The notes under the pieces were generated by a model. It worked only from the letters and a program-made list of their open reading frames with translations. It was not told the origin of the DNA and ran no database searches. This document shows, piece by piece, positions 33,276-42,555 of a stretch of DNA of 64,000 nt; the first letter of the stretch is position 1; the number at the start of each line of letters is the position of its first letter. This stretch comes from Methylacidimicrobium sp. B4 (GTDB lineage: Bacteria; Verrucomicrobiota; Verrucomicrobiia; Methylacidiphilales; Methylacidiphilaceae). The stretch lies in NCBI RefSeq assembly GCF_017310545.1, contig NZ_CP066203.1:310001-374000 (forward strand), in the 5' to 3' direction. The position numbers and the translations under genes were made by a program.

Positions 33276-34469
33276 CTATCCGCTCCGGTCGCATCCCCGA
33301 GTAACGGGCGCTCCATGCGCCATTCTCCGTTCCGCGGAGCTCCACCCGTTTCGCAAGAGAGTCGCCTCGATTTGGCGCTCCTGCGCGCCAGCCTGGCGCT
33401 CGGCTCTCCCCAGCGCCTCCTCGACGATCGCCCGCTCCTGCGGCAGAGCGAGCAATGCAGCGGCCTTTCCGGCCGATTCGCGGATGGCGGTGCCGCTCGC
33501 CACATCGGGGTAGAGACCGCTCCGACTATCAAAGAAATCCTTCACCGACCAGAAGACGATGGCGAAGGCCCGCGCATAGGGATCGGTTACCTTCTTGCTG
33601 GCAAGAAAGTGGAAGAAATGAGACGCCGCGTTCTCTGCCCCGGCACGAAGCTCCCCGCTGACAATGTCGAAAAAGCGGAAGCGCTCCGCAAAGTGATCGG
33701 CGTTCTCAGCCTTGCTTCCGCAAGCGAGGGCGACCCGCTTTGCGGCCTTTCGCGCCCAGCGGGTGGGAGCCGCCGGGCTGACATGCTCGAAGAAGATCCG
33801 CCCCTGGGCGTCGGCGAGCACCCGCTCGCGTCCATCCCGCATCGGACGATAGTATCCCTTCGCCTCCCATGGCCCAGGTTGCTGCAACGCCTCCTCCGCT
33901 CCGGAGAGCAGCCCATTGTCCCGCAGCAGCGCGTCGCTGCGGCTCTGGTAGGCGGAGGCCAGCTTATCGTAGACATCGGCCAAGAGGCGCCGCTGATCGC
34001 TCGGCAGAGACCGGTGGACGCTCGAAACGAACTCTTCGAAGGAAGGAATCTGCTCCCCGTCGAGAGCCTTCTCCGCCCGGTCGTCCGGCTCCGAGAGGGA
34101 TGCGCAGGGTCTTCCCCTCCGATCGGTCACGTGCGCCAGCTCCCGCAGCACGGCTGGATTGCTTTGCCACCGAGGGTCGCGCAGCGCGAGAGCCGTCGCC
34201 CGGCACGCGGCACTGTCGCTCCGGGCTTCCTGGGCCCTTTGCGTCTGCTCGAGCCTCTGGGCAAGCAGGGTCCCCAAGTCGGGAGCCTGCGCGAGCGGTT
34301 GCACCCGATCGGGAAGAGAGTCGGCTTCCCGGCAGAGGGCGGCCAAGCCAGAGCGGCTGAACGATGGGGCGGCGATCCGGATGACCTTTGCCCCTCCTTC
34401 GCCGCTCGGGCCAAGCACCAGAGCGGCCTCCGCCTCGTTGAGGATCGCAAATCCGTTGACCTCGTGCAT
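33276..34469 (-). CDS. Hypothetical protein, 397 residues
   Basis: The protein starts MHEVNGFAILNEAEAALVLG with GAGAAG upstream of the ATG. It is soluble and largely helical. A central block reads FEEFVSSVHRSLPSDQRRLLADVYDKL, and an aromatic-rich block NAASHFFHFLASKKVTDPYARAFAIVFWSVKDFF follows. It has no signal peptide and no motif I recognise. It ends 39 bp before the sigma gene on the same strand, so partial cotranscription is possible despite the boxes in the gap. Confidence 0.65.
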   Translation of the reverse strand: MHEVNGFAILNEAEAALVLGPSGEGGAKVIRIAAPSFSRSGLAALCREADSLPDRVQPLAQAPDLGTLLAQRLEQTQRAQEARSDSAACRATALALRDPRWQSNPAVLRELAHVTDRRGRPCASLSEPDDRAEKALDGEQIPSFEEFVSSVHRSLPSDQRRLLADVYDKLASAYQSRSDALLRDNGLLSGAEEALQQPGPWEAKGYYRPMRDGRERVLADAQGRIFFEHVSPAAPTRWARKAAKRVALACGSKAENADHFAERFRFFDIVSGELRAGAENAASHFFHFLASKKVTDPYARAFAIVFWSVKDFFDSRSGLYPDVASGTAIRESAGKAAALLALPQERAIVEEALGRAERQAGAQERQIEATLLRNGWSSAERRMAHGAPVTRGCDRSG

Positions 34470-34720
34470 CGTTCTTCTCGGGGGAGAATCGGGTCGGCTC
34501 TGACAGGACGGGGATCAGCCGCTCCGTTCCGGTCTCCGCAGATCCCTCTGCTTGGGGGGGGCGGCTCGCAGGACAACGTTCTCCTTTTGAGCGGGGAGAG
34601 AGCCTAAGCCGGGATCCTTCCCCTGTTGGAGCCAGGGCCCGAGGTCCTGTCCGTTCCGGGCCTGGCAGACCCGGCTCTCCTTGGGAAAGGGGACGACAGA
34701 AAAATGAATCGGTTCCATAT

Positions 34721-34733
34721 CCTATGGAGTAGG
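34721..34733 (+). promoter_or_regulatory. CCTATGGAGTAGG box before the AAA ATPase
   Basis: The inverted motif CCTA-N5-TAGG ends 3 nt before ATG 34737. The same arrangement, CCTATGGATTAGG, occurs at 55812. The spacing of 12 nt from CCTA to the start leaves almost no leader. Confidence 0.4.
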
Positions 34734-34736
34734 TCG

Positions 34737-35783
34737 ATGGAGCATCCGTCGGCAACCGAAGCGGCAGAGCCCGATCCGGCGAGCTCGGGTTCGGCGCCCC
34801 GGCTCGCCTTTCCCCCCGACTACATCTTGACGGATCCTGCAGCGATCTTGGCGGTGGAGTGCGCCGTCCATTCGATGGGGCTCGACGAATCGATTGCGGC
34901 GGTCCTCCTCGATGGACCCCCCGGATGCGGCAAGACCTTTCTTGGGAAGTCCCTCGCCCGGGCGTTGGGAGCGAGACGTTATCTCTTTCAGTTCTTCCCG
35001 GGCTGCGGAAAGGAAGAGATCCTTCGCGACCGCTCCCTGGACGGGCAGGGGCTCGTCCCGGGCCTCTTCCCTCAAGCGATTGCCTCCTCCCGGGAGCAGA
35101 AGACGGTCCTCATCCTCAACGAGCTCGACAAGGCCGACGTATCGGTCGACAGCTTCCTCCTGGACTTTCTCAACGAAGGAGCGATCACCATCCCTCAGCT
35201 GGGCGGAGAGCTGCGCGCCGATCCCAACCATCTCTTTGTGACGATCACCAAGAACGATCTCCGGGATGCGACCGAGGCGCTGATCCGCCGCTGCCGCTGC
35301 GTCTACATGGGCTGGCCCAGCCTCGAAACCGAAGTCCGGCTGATCCAGAGCGTCTGGCCCTGGGCGACGAAGCCGCTTTGCGAGCCTCTGATCTCCGCCG
35401 CCAATCAGCTCCGCCAGCACCCGGGAGTGAAGAAAAAACCCTCTCCGCCCGAAATCACCCGGCTGCTGGGCGACTGCTGGCGCATCCGCCGGCGCAACCT
35501 GACCCTCTTGGAGTGGAGCCGCTTTCTGGTGGCCGGCCTGGTCCCTCTCCCGCAGGACCGCAAGTACCTCGAGGAAAACCCGATGGCTCTGGCCGCGCGC
35601 GTCCGCTCCCTGATTCTTGCCGCGGACCGGCGGGCGGAAGCGCCAACGGGCGGGCCAGCGACGCGGGCGAACGGAAGCGGCAATGGATCCACGCGCATCC
35701 CGCCGTTCAGCGAAGAGATCCACTCCCAGGGGCCATCGGAGCCCGCCCGACCCGAGCCTCACGGTCCGGGCTCGCCGGGATGA
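34737..35783 (+). CDS. MoxR-like AAA ATPase
   Basis: This 348-residue protein starts at ATG 34737; ATG 34704 is an in-frame alternative 11 codons upstream. Walker A GPPGCGKT is near residue 60, Walker B is in TVLILNELDKADVSV, and VTITKNDLRDATEALIRRCRC provides sensor 1 and arginine residues. A C-terminal lid region and a 60-residue disordered tail follow. The fold is the dynein-related/MoxR class that remodels protein complexes. No VWA partner gene is adjacent. It may activate an element-encoded complex. Confidence 0.8.
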   Translation: MEHPSATEAAEPDPASSGSAPRLAFPPDYILTDPAAILAVECAVHSMGLDESIAAVLLDGPPGCGKTFLGKSLARALGARRYLFQFFPGCGKEEILRDRSLDGQGLVPGLFPQAIASSREQKTVLILNELDKADVSVDSFLLDFLNEGAITIPQLGGELRADPNHLFVTITKNDLRDATEALIRRCRCVYMGWPSLETEVRLIQSVWPWATKPLCEPLISAANQLRQHPGVKKKPSPPEITRLLGDCWRIRRRNLTLLEWSRFLVAGLVPLPQDRKYLEENPMALAARVRSLILAADRRAEAPTGGPATRANGSGNGSTRIPPFSEEIHSQGPSEPARPEPHGPGSPG

Positions 35784-36051
35784 GTGCGCAGAGAGCCGAT
35801 CGCCGTCGCTTCCCTGCCGCTCTGCACGCGAGCTGCGCGGCATTGGCTGCCCGCACGGATCGCAAGCCAAACGCTTCGGAAGTGCCGCCTCGGTGGCTCT
35901 CGCACCATTGCCAACGGAACGGATGGCCCCGCTCGGAGCATAGGCACAACGCTCCCGTTGCCGGGAAAGCCCGCGGTGGGCAGGGTGAGTGGAGGAAGAG
36001 GACTGCCGTGGCTGCGAGAGGAAGATGCCCCGAGGCGAGGAGTGGCGGTAA
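35784..36051. other. Interval without a convincing gene
   Basis: A frame beginning ATG 35780 overlaps the stop of the ATPase gene and stays open past the next gene start. Its Arg/Ser-rich composition and long overlap argue against it being real. Nothing else is recognisable until the box at 36052. Confidence 0.4.
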
Positions 36052-36062
36052 CCTATCGTTAG
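36052..36062 (+). promoter_or_regulatory. CCTATCGTTAG box before 36067 gene
   Basis: CCTATCGTTAG lies just before ATG 36067 (11 nt from CCTA to the start). No Shine-Dalgarno sequence lies between them. Confidence 0.4.
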
Positions 36063-36066
36063 ATCC

Positions 36067-36918
36067 ATGGCGCATGACTGGAAATCCTCCCCTTCGTTGT
36101 CGCAGCAGATCTGGGTCCTGCTTTGGTCCGCTCTTCTCCTCCTCTGGATACCGCTCGACCTCCGCGCATACTGCCGACCATACCATCTTCAGCTCGTCTC
36201 CGTACGGCGTTACTACACGCTCTTCCTCTCTTCGGGGCAGGAGGGGGTTGGGGTAGGGCAGCCGCTGCTGCGGGAGACTGGGCTCCACCGGTTCCGCAAC
36301 TTCGACTCCCGCTGCAGGAACCCCGTCTTCTGGCGGGAGCTCCCCGAGCGGCCCTATCTCGAGTTCCGCGCCTCCGTCGATGAGAGGCCGGTTCTGGTAG
36401 AAAAGGATGGCAGCACCTACACCATTCGCGTGACCTATCCCGGCTACGAGGAAATCGAGGTCCGTACCGATACCCTCCAACGGGTCGTTCCTCAAGGTTT
36501 CCTAGGGAAGGTCGATTTCTTCGAGGATCGGATCATGTGGGGCGGATGGCGGCCGCCGATCGAGGACTACTGGATCGTTGTCGACCTGGGCAAAATGTAT
36601 GCCGCCTACCAGCAAAAGCCCCTCGTGGGCTCCCCTCCGCCTGGCCAGGCTCCTGCCTTTGACCAGGCTCCCCCGACCCCGCGCCCGACCCCCGCCTTTG
36701 GGTTGAGCAGCGGCTCTCTGCCCAATCTACCTCCCCCCTCTGTCCCAAGGAGCGCTCCTCCGCCCACGTTCCAGCAGTTTCTTACGAGCCAGGTGATCCA
36801 GCTCCTTCCCGCCGGGTATCGGATCGAGGGGAACAGGGTCTGGTGGCACTGGAAGCAGATCTACGACTCCGACTGGGATAAGCGGCTCCATGTCGAATGG
36901 AGGGCCTGGTATCGGTAG
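36067..36918 (+). CDS. Exported or membrane-anchored protein, unknown
   Basis: This 283-residue protein has an N-terminal hydrophobic segment (IWVLLWSALLLLWIPLDLRA) that can act as signal or anchor. A beta-rich domain follows (FRNFDSRCRNPVFWREL; YTIRVTYPGYEEIEVRTDTLQ), then a Pro-rich linker at about 190-235 and a Trp-rich C-terminal unit (IQLLPAGYRIEG...RLHVEWRAWYR). The C-terminal unit is repeated as a broken fragment at 47219-47361, showing a paralog once lay there. No family is recognised. Confidence 0.7.
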   Translation: MAHDWKSSPSLSQQIWVLLWSALLLLWIPLDLRAYCRPYHLQLVSVRRYYTLFLSSGQEGVGVGQPLLRETGLHRFRNFDSRCRNPVFWRELPERPYLEFRASVDERPVLVEKDGSTYTIRVTYPGYEEIEVRTDTLQRVVPQGFLGKVDFFEDRIMWGGWRPPIEDYWIVVDLGKMYAAYQQKPLVGSPPPGQAPAFDQAPPTPRPTPAFGLSSGSLPNLPPPSVPRSAPPPTFQQFLTSQVIQLLPAGYRIEGNRVWWHWKQIYDSDWDKRLHVEWRAWYR

Positions 36919-37094
36919 GAAGGTTTCCCGCGAGGAATGCGGGTTCTATGGTTTTAGCGGGAGAGGCCGCCTCAGGGCAAAGAAAGGAGGGGAGCCTATT
37001 TTGCAGCTGGCAGCGCCTAGCAGGGAATATCCTCCTTGGTTGCCGCAACGAGCGTGGGCCTTGCTCCGGTCTAGAGGAAGTTGACCGGCGGGCA

Positions 37095-37514
37095 TCAGAG
37101 CGCTTGCGAGCAGAAAGTCGCCGGAGTCACAATGCGTGAACGGCCGATGCTTTCTCGTTCCAGCAATCCGGCTCGACGGTCACCAGTCACCAAGTAGTCG
37201 GCGTCACCCGCCAGTGCCATCGCCAGGAGGAACTCGTCGTTCGAATCCGTCGCTTCGACGCCTTCTGGCAGAGGCGGTAGCGCGTTCAACACGATGACAC
37301 GCTGCATGTTGTTGACCATCGTGCCGACACGGTGAGCGGGCAAGATGGCTTTGAGCTTCGGATAACGGCTCGCACGGCGCAGCTCATCGAGCTGCGCTGC
37401 CGACGTCACTAGCTTAAACCTGCCCTCCCGCCAAGCGCGGTAGATCCTGTCCGGCGGACCATGCGGAGAGATCAGCGCGCCGAGCAACACATTGGTATCC
37501 AGGACTACTCGCAT
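37095..37514 (-). CDS. PIN-domain toxin (ribonuclease)
   Basis: This 139-residue protein belongs to the putative toxin component, PIN family. The acidic active-site residues are in VVLDTNVLLGAL, in the TDSNDEFLLAMALAGDADYLVTGD segment and in a central Glu (LDELRRASR). PIN toxins cut RNA when released from their antitoxin. Its start overlaps the end of the antitoxin gene by 10 bp, the usual toxin-antitoxin order (antitoxin first). It probably stabilises the mobile element. Confidence 0.9.
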   Translation of the reverse strand: MRVVLDTNVLLGALISPHGPPDRIYRAWREGRFKLVTSAAQLDELRRASRYPKLKAILPAHRVGTMVNNMQRVIVLNALPPLPEGVEATDSNDEFLLAMALAGDADYLVTGDRRAGLLERESIGRSRIVTPATFCSQAL

Positions 37515-37753
37515 TGACGCTCACGAGCCCATTGCACCGCCTCCACGATGAGGTCATTCAATTCCGTTTCCCGTACGCCAGCCGCAGCGGCCTTGGCTTG
37601 AGCGACCGCAGTTTCCAACAGCGATGAGCGCACAGCTTCCTCAACGAAACGGGACAGGTCGCCTTTGCGTCCGCCGCCCTGGGCTGCCAGGAACATGCGT
37701 AGAGACTGATCTACGTCTGACGAGACGACGATGTTCCAACGAACAGTATTCAT
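37505..37753 (-). CDS. Antitoxin, ribbon-helix-helix type
   Basis: This 82-residue protein starts at ATG 37753. The beginning TVRWNIVVSSDVDQSLRMFLA, followed by KGDLSRFVEEAVRSSLLE, has the strand-helix-helix pattern of RHH DNA-binding antitoxins. The C-terminal helix (ETELNDLIVEAVQWARERQ) would wrap the PIN toxin. By family knowledge it represses its own promoter. The codon use and AT-richer upstream DNA differ from the neighbours. Confidence 0.8.
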   Translation of the reverse strand: MNTVRWNIVVSSDVDQSLRMFLAAQGGGRKGDLSRFVEEAVRSSLLETAVAQAKAAAAGVRETELNDLIVEAVQWARERQCE

Positions 37754-37877
37754 GGAGCTCCCTCCAAGTAAGCGTTTGGATGTGTAGATGCTTATACATC
37801 TTTTCGCTACTTCTTGCAAGAGATCGATGCATCGCCGATGAGGCGCGCGCCGAGACGGAGAGATTGGGCACGTTGGC

Positions 37878-38280
37878 TCCCCTCGGAATTGAGTCGGCAA
37901 GCAGAGCGGATTTTGCGCTCAGGGGTGGCAAGAAGCGGAGGAGGCGGATCGACTTGTGGCACTCCCGGACCGAGTGGGTCGCTCGGGTTCCTTGGGCCGA
38001 CCGCCCGAGGATGGGGTTCGGCTGGCAGCTCCCATGGGCTAGCCGCGGGCGGCTCGCCCCCTTCCGGGAATGTCCCAAGACGATCCAGGAGCACGTGCGG
38101 GAATCATCGCCTTTCCCCAGGGCCGGATCGCCAACGAAACCATCGATGAGAGCCACGGGCGGATCGAGATGGCGGGATGGCCAGGAGCTTCGGCGCCCTG
38201 GGCATTGCCGCGTCCCGTGAAGCAGGAAGGTTGGGGCTCGCTCTTCCAGGGCTACCCGCTGGAAAGGGGGAAGGGGGGTC
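37878..38280 (+). mobile_element. Internally deleted ISL3-like derivative, about 400 bp
   Basis: It begins with CCTCGGAATTGAGTCGGCAA, a diverged ISL3 left end. It then runs through an N-terminal transposase piece (DLWHSRTEWVARVPWADRP) and jumps to the C-terminal piece (RLAPFRECPKTIQEH). It ends near CTACCCGCTGGAAAG, matching the right end. The middle of the transposase is missing. A similar deletion is present at 46915-47215, so this may be a small non-autonomous mobile form rather than random decay. Confidence 0.7.
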
Positions 38281-38348
38281 CAGCGCGGCCGAACGCCTCA
38301 TCCTGGCTGAGAATCAAATTGACGGGCAGAGGCCGACGTAAGTTCAAT

Positions 38349-38359
38349 TTGTCCTAGTA
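38349..38359 (+). promoter_or_regulatory. TTGTCCTAGTA box before the interrupted gene
   Basis: The sequence TTGTCCTAGTA lies 22 nt (from CCTA) before ATG 38379. It is a weaker member of the element box family. Confidence 0.35.
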
Positions 38360-38378
38360 AGTAAGAAAGCAGACCACC

Positions 38379-38610
38379 ATGCGAATCCTACTCCTCCCCC
38401 TCCTCCTCGCCGTTGGCCTTCCGACCTGCTCTTTACCCTGGGGCGGATCCGGCAATCCTCCCCAGCAACAGCAACAGGGAGGGCCTCCGGCCGGGGCCGC
38501 CAGGATGGGCTTCTTCGGCTTCCTCCCCGGCGGCTGTCCGCCAGTCACCGAGCAGACGCGGATGGAGGTCAACAACATGATCTACACGGCGATGGGACAC
38601 AATGACATCT
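38379..38610 (+). pseudogene. 5' part of an exported-protein gene split by the composite transposon
   Basis: The ATG at 38379 gives a signal peptide (MRILLLPLLLAVGLPTC), possibly with a weak lipobox, then a Gln/Gly/Pro-rich stretch and NNMIYTAMGHNDI. At 38611 the ISL3 end begins. Removing the transposon and one 8-bp repeat joins GAC at 38604 to GAC at 46566 in the same frame (distance 7,962 bp, divisible by three). This restores NDIFYPGTD and a protein of about 199 residues. Confidence 0.85.
38603..38610. repeat. 8-bp target duplication TGACATCT (left, composite transposon)
   Basis: TGACATCT borders the left outer IS end and recurs at 46565-46572 beyond the right outer IS end. The inner flanks of the two IS copies (CCCTTGAT and CGTTCTGC) do not match each other or this repeat. 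Confidence 0.9.
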
Positions 38611-40025
38611 GGCTCCTCGCTGAATTGAGTGGGTAAGGGGGGGAGCGGATTTCGGTTAAGGGATGGCAAGAAGCGGGGTTCTTGCCCTCCGTCTTCGACG
38701 GATTTTTGGGGAGAGAGGAAGCCGTCAAGGACACTTCGACTTCGTCGATCCTCCTTGACGGCGGATTGCCAGACCGGGCTGCCTGGTGGATGCTTGCGGG
38801 ATGGCTGCGAACAAGCTTTTTTGCTGCGGCGCTGCAACTAGGTTCGGAAGGGAAGGTGAGCCGGAGTGAGCTCTCCGCGAAGGAGCACACTCTGAAGATC
38901 TGGCTCGGGTTTGGAGCAAGGTCATCGGTTCACCTCTCCGGAATGTCGAAGAGCTTCCCCCGTACACGACACGGTGGAGAAGCGGTGGAGGCAGATGCAC
39001 TTCGAGCAGTACCGGACCGAGTGGATCGCTCGGGTTCCTCGGATCAACTGTCCGGAGCAGGGAGTTCGGCTGGTGGAGGTTCCTTGGGCCAGGGCGGGGA
39101 GCGGGTTTACTCTCATGATGGAGGCGGTCATTTGGATGCTTTCCCGGGAGATGTCGGTTTCCGCGATGGCGGAGATGCTCAAGGAGCAAGATACCCGGCT
39201 CTGGCGGGTCTTGGGGCATTCCGTGGAAAAGGCCTACCGACGCGAGGACTGGAGCGGGGTCAAGAAGATCCTGGTGGATGAGACCAGGAGCAAGCGGGGC
39301 CACCGTTCCGTGACGGTCGTTACCGATGCGGAGAGCCGGAAGCTGCTCTTCCTTGCCGAGGGGAGAGGAAAGGAGGCTCTGGAGGCCTTCGCCAAGGAGA
39401 GGAAGGAACAGAATGCCGATCCGGGGCAGATCGAAGCGATCTGCATGGAGATGAGCCCCTCCTCCATCTCTGGAGCCCGGGAGGTTTTTCCGAAGGCGGA
39501 GAGGATTTTCGATCCTTTCCCGCTCATGCCGATGGCGGGAGACGCGGTCGACCAGGTGCGCAAGGAGTTCGGGCGTCAAGGGTTGCTGCCGAAAGGAAGC
39601 CTCTGGGCGCTCCGAGGCAACGAATGGACGCAAAGCTAGGAGCAGAAGGGTCTGCGGAGTTCCCTTTGCGCCGCCTATCCTCGATTGGGAAGAGCCATTG
39701 GGTTGCGGGAGGCTCTCCAAAAGATCCTCTCCCAGGAGGATCCCCAAGAGCTCCGCTGGTGGTTCCGGTGGGCGGATCGCAGTCGGCTTGCTCCCTTCCG
39801 AAGACTCTCGAAAACCATCCAAGAGCATCTGGGGGGAATCATCGCCTTTCTCCAGAGCCGGATCACCAACGGAACCATCGAAGCGATCAACGGGCTGATC
39901 CAGCTGGCCAAAAGGATGGCCAGAGGCTTTCGGAGCTTCCGCTACCTAAGAATTGCCGCGTTCCTCAAAGCCGGAAAGTTGCGGCTCGATCTTCCCGCTC
40001 TACCCACTTGAAACAGCGAAGAGGC
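38611..40025 (+). mobile_element. ISL3 copy, left arm of composite transposon, defective
   Basis: The ends are GGCTCCTCGCTGAATTGAGT and, reversed, GCCTCTTCGCTGTTTCAAGT. The transposase is disrupted by an extra T near the start codon, a one-base insertion around 38905 and an amber codon near 39637. Confidence 0.9.
38801..40011 (+). pseudogene. ISL3 transposase, broken (left arm)
   Basis: Largest intact pieces are 38911-39639 (MEQGHRF to NEWTQS) and 39685-40011. Relative to the intact copy it has the shared frameshift at LKIWLGFGARS and the shared replacement of the second catalytic Asp by Glu with loss of Tyr (ICMEMSPSS instead of ICMDMSPSY). It has its own additional stop and its own extra T near the N-terminus. 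Confidence 0.9.
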
Positions 40026-40052
40026 CCCTTGATCAAGGCTCCTTGTCGTGCA

Positions 40053-41110
40053 TCATCGCCTCTTCCTTCGCTGCTTCTTCGGCGTGTGCCTGGGCGTTCT
40101 TGCTATGCCGTTCCTAAAAACATAGACAAACATTCCACTACCAGGGAAGGTCGTCGATGACGTCGGCCGAACCGTTCTGCCGACGGTTCGCGTGCCGGGA
40201 TTGCGCCGGCAATGCCCAGGTTGCGCCCAATGCCCGCGTTTCCGGGAGCAAAGGCGCGGGCGGCTCTCGCAAGCCTCCCGACCGGGCATGCGCTGCCTGC
40301 GCCGCTTTGAGCCTCCTCCGAACCTCCGACCAGAACGACCACACAGGCTTCGCCCGATTCCTCGCGGGTAGGGCAAAGGTGAGGTGGCTGCCATTGCGGG
40401 CCGGCGCGGGCGGCCTCCCGCACGGTCGGACGCTTGGGAGAGGCCCAAGCCTCTCCTGGCCACGGCATAGGCCGCGCCCTGGTGAGAACCGATGCCGTGA
40501 CGACGCGCGTGGTTCATGGCACCCATCATGGAAGTATAGGCCGGATCGACTTCGATCCCCTCGACTCCGGCTCGAAAACACCCCACCTTGAGCAGGGAAA
40601 TGGTCTTGGAGTAGCCAAACGACGAGATCTTCCTGGCGGCGGATGGACTCGCCACCTCAAGCTCAGCCCTTCTTTTCTTGAGATCCAGCCGCTCAAGGAC
40701 CAGGGGAAGACCACGCTCCCGGGCCATCTCCACAATCATCCTCGCCGCGTCGCCGATGATCGCCTTGGCTTGATCTTCGGTCTTGCCGTAGAGGTTGAGA
40801 TCCACCCGAAGGGCCCGCCGCAGGTTGCCGAACCGTTCCGTCTCCGCCACGGCCAGATGGTCGTGGTTGATGTCGATCCCAACCGCTCCCGCCAGACGGC
40901 TTGTCGCAACGGGAACGGGCCTGGCCGGGACGCTCGCGAAGACCCGCCAGCCCTTCCGGTCCCTTAAAAAGCGGTAGCTTACCGCCACTCCCTCCCGCTT
41001 CCGGACAGGCTTGCCCGTCTTGGTCTGCGACAGAACGATCCGGCTCGCGGCAAGCCCCTGAAGGATCTCCTCCTGGCCGTAGGCGAATCGCACGCCGGGA
41101 ATGACCGGGT
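40053..41110 (-). pseudogene. TnpB-like nuclease gene, 5' truncated and frameshifted
   Basis: The frame resumes at HPVIPGVRFAYGQEEILQGL, so the N-terminal third is missing. RuvC motifs are visible: AVGIDINHDHLAVAETERFGN (first Asp), LPLVLERLDLKKRRAEL (Glu) and GIEVDPAYTSMMGAMNHARRHGI. Past 40450 the true C-terminus (RNRAKPVWSFWSEVRR, ending DDLPW) continues in another frame. It is the same TnpB type as the wreck at 14160-15720 but better preserved. It lies inside the composite transposon. Confidence 0.75.
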
Positions 41111-41121
41111 GCGCGACAAGC

Positions 41122-41150
41122 CCCGTCCTTCAGGGCGGGGAAGGATAGCG
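41122..41150 (+). other. Solo TnpB-element-type right-end hairpin
   Basis: CCCCGTCCTTCAGGGCGGGG forms a perfect 8-bp stem with a 4-nt loop, followed by AAGGA. This closely resembles right-end/guide-RNA hairpins of IS200/IS605-like elements. No TnpB gene reads into it from the left, so it may be a leftover end of another element at the breakpoint of the truncated TnpB. Confidence 0.5.
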
Positions 41151-41265
41151 CGGTCGTCCTTAGCTTTGGCTGGGTGTCTGTTGCTGGATGGACTCGTCAC
41201 TGGACATTCCACGGAGACCAAGGAACGTTTGCATCCATCATGATACGCCCGTATGATTGAGCGCA

Positions 41266-42555
41266 ATGCGGCGGCTGCAAGCCTTCCAGTACCAACTGCG
41301 GCCAGACGGCCAGCAAGAGAGGCAAATGCGCCGCTTCGCTGGCTCGTGCCGGGTTGTGTTCAACGAGGCGTTGCACTTGCAGATGGCGCGTTACGATGCC
41401 GGGGAGAAAAAGCTCAGTTACGCCGGGCTGTGCAAGGAGCTTACGAAATGGCGTAACGGCGAGCCCATGCCTTCCGGGCGTGTCGCGGCATGGCTGGCCG
41501 ATGCGCCTGTTCATCCCTTGCCACAGGCGCTCAAGGATTTGGAGCGGGCCTACAGTAACTTCTTTGCCCAGCGGGCCGACTTCCCGCGCTTCAAGAGGAA
41601 GGGCCAGTCGGATCGCTTCCGTTACCCCGACCCGAAACAGATCAAGCTCGACCAGGCAAATAGCCGCCTGTTCCTGCCCAAGCTGGGCTGGCTGCGGGTC
41701 CGCCTCAGCCGGCAGGCGCTTGGGACGGTGAAGAACGTCACCGTCAGCCAGTCCTGCGGCAAGTGGTACGTGAGCATCCAGACCGAGCGCGAAGTCGAGC
41801 AACCCATCCCGAAGGGCGGCGCGGTCGGCATCGACATGGGTGTGGCACGGTTTGCCACCCTCTCGGATGGCACGTTCTATGCGCCACTCAAGAGCTTCAA
41901 GCGGCATGAAACCGCCCTGTGCAAGGCGCAGCAGGCCATGAGCCGCAAGATCAAGTGCAGCAACAACTGGAAGAAGGCCAAGGCCCGAATCCAGAAGATT
42001 CATTCCCGCATCGGCAATGCCCGCCGCGACTCCCTGCACAAAGTCACGACCACGATCAGCAAAAACCACGCGATGGTGTGCATCGAGGAGTTGCAGGTGC
42101 GGAACGTGTCCAAGTCGGCTTCGGGCACGGCGGATGCGCCGGGAAGAAACGTTCGGGCCAAGCCTGGACTGAACAAGTCCATCCTCGACCAAGGCTGGTT
42201 CGAGTTCCGGCGGCAGCTGGAGCACAAGATGGAGTGGAGAGGCGGCTGGCTCCTTGTCGTGCCGCCGCAGAACACGAGCCGGACCTGTCCGTGTTGCGGC
42301 CATGTGTCGGCGGACAACCGTCGGACGCAAGCCCGGTTCGAGTGCGTGGAGTGCGGTTTTGAGGAAAACGCCGATCTGGTCGGCGCGATCCATGTTCTAA
42401 GGGCGGGACACGCCCGGATCGCCTGTGAAGTGAGCGGCATCGAGTCGCCAGCAGCAGGAACCCGCCGAAGCGGCTCATTCCGGTTCAAGCCCGGATTGAG
42501 CGCCGTAGGAATCTCCGGGCTTTGGGCCGGGGAGGATGTCAAAGAAACGGGATGA
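41266..42555 (+). CDS. tnpB: TnpB, RNA-guided nuclease family, apparently intact
   Basis: This 429-residue protein starts at ATG 41266; TTG 41257 is an alternative start. The N-terminal HTH part (FAGSCRVVFNEALH) is followed by a wedge region and an intact RuvC domain. The first Asp is in GIDMGVARFATLSDG, the Glu in VCIEELQVRNVS and the final Asp in EENADLVGAIHVLRAG. The zinc finger is CPCCGHVSADNRR...CVECGF. All catalytic residues are present. TnpB uses an RNA from its own 3' end to guide DNA cleavage at donor sites. No TnpA is adjacent. It differs from the TnpB type at 40053. Confidence 0.92.
   Translation: MRRLQAFQYQLRPDGQQERQMRRFAGSCRVVFNEALHLQMARYDAGEKKLSYAGLCKELTKWRNGEPMPSGRVAAWLADAPVHPLPQALKDLERAYSNFFAQRADFPRFKRKGQSDRFRYPDPKQIKLDQANSRLFLPKLGWLRVRLSRQALGTVKNVTVSQSCGKWYVSIQTEREVEQPIPKGGAVGIDMGVARFATLSDGTFYAPLKSFKRHETALCKAQQAMSRKIKCSNNWKKAKARIQKIHSRIGNARRDSLHKVTTTISKNHAMVCIEELQVRNVSKSASGTADAPGRNVRAKPGLNKSILDQGWFEFRRQLEHKMEWRGGWLLVVPPQNTSRTCPCCGHVSADNRRTQARFECVECGFEENADLVGAIHVLRAGHARIACEVSGIESPAAGTRRSGSFRFKPGLSAVGISGLWAGEDVKETG
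42505..42545 (+). ncRNA. Predicted guide-RNA (omega-RNA) 3' hairpin overlapping tnpB end
   Basis: At the 3' end of tnpB, AATCTCCGGGCTTTGGGCC followed by GGGGAGGATGTCAA folds into a CTCCGGGC/GCCGGGGAG-type stem with a short loop and ends in GTCAA. This is the usual end of TnpB guide scaffolds. The guide would begin just after TCAA at about 42542. The fold and end point are inferred from known TnpB elements. Confidence 0.5.

Noticed and set aside
35780-36256. Possible small gene overlapping the AAA ATPase stop (ATGA)
   Set aside because: It runs 190 bp into the next gene in another frame and has an Arg/Ser-rich shadow composition.
37225-37250. GTTCGAATCC-like sequence resembling a tRNA TPsiC arm
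   Set aside because: It lies inside the intact PIN toxin gene and lacks the other arms of a tRNA.
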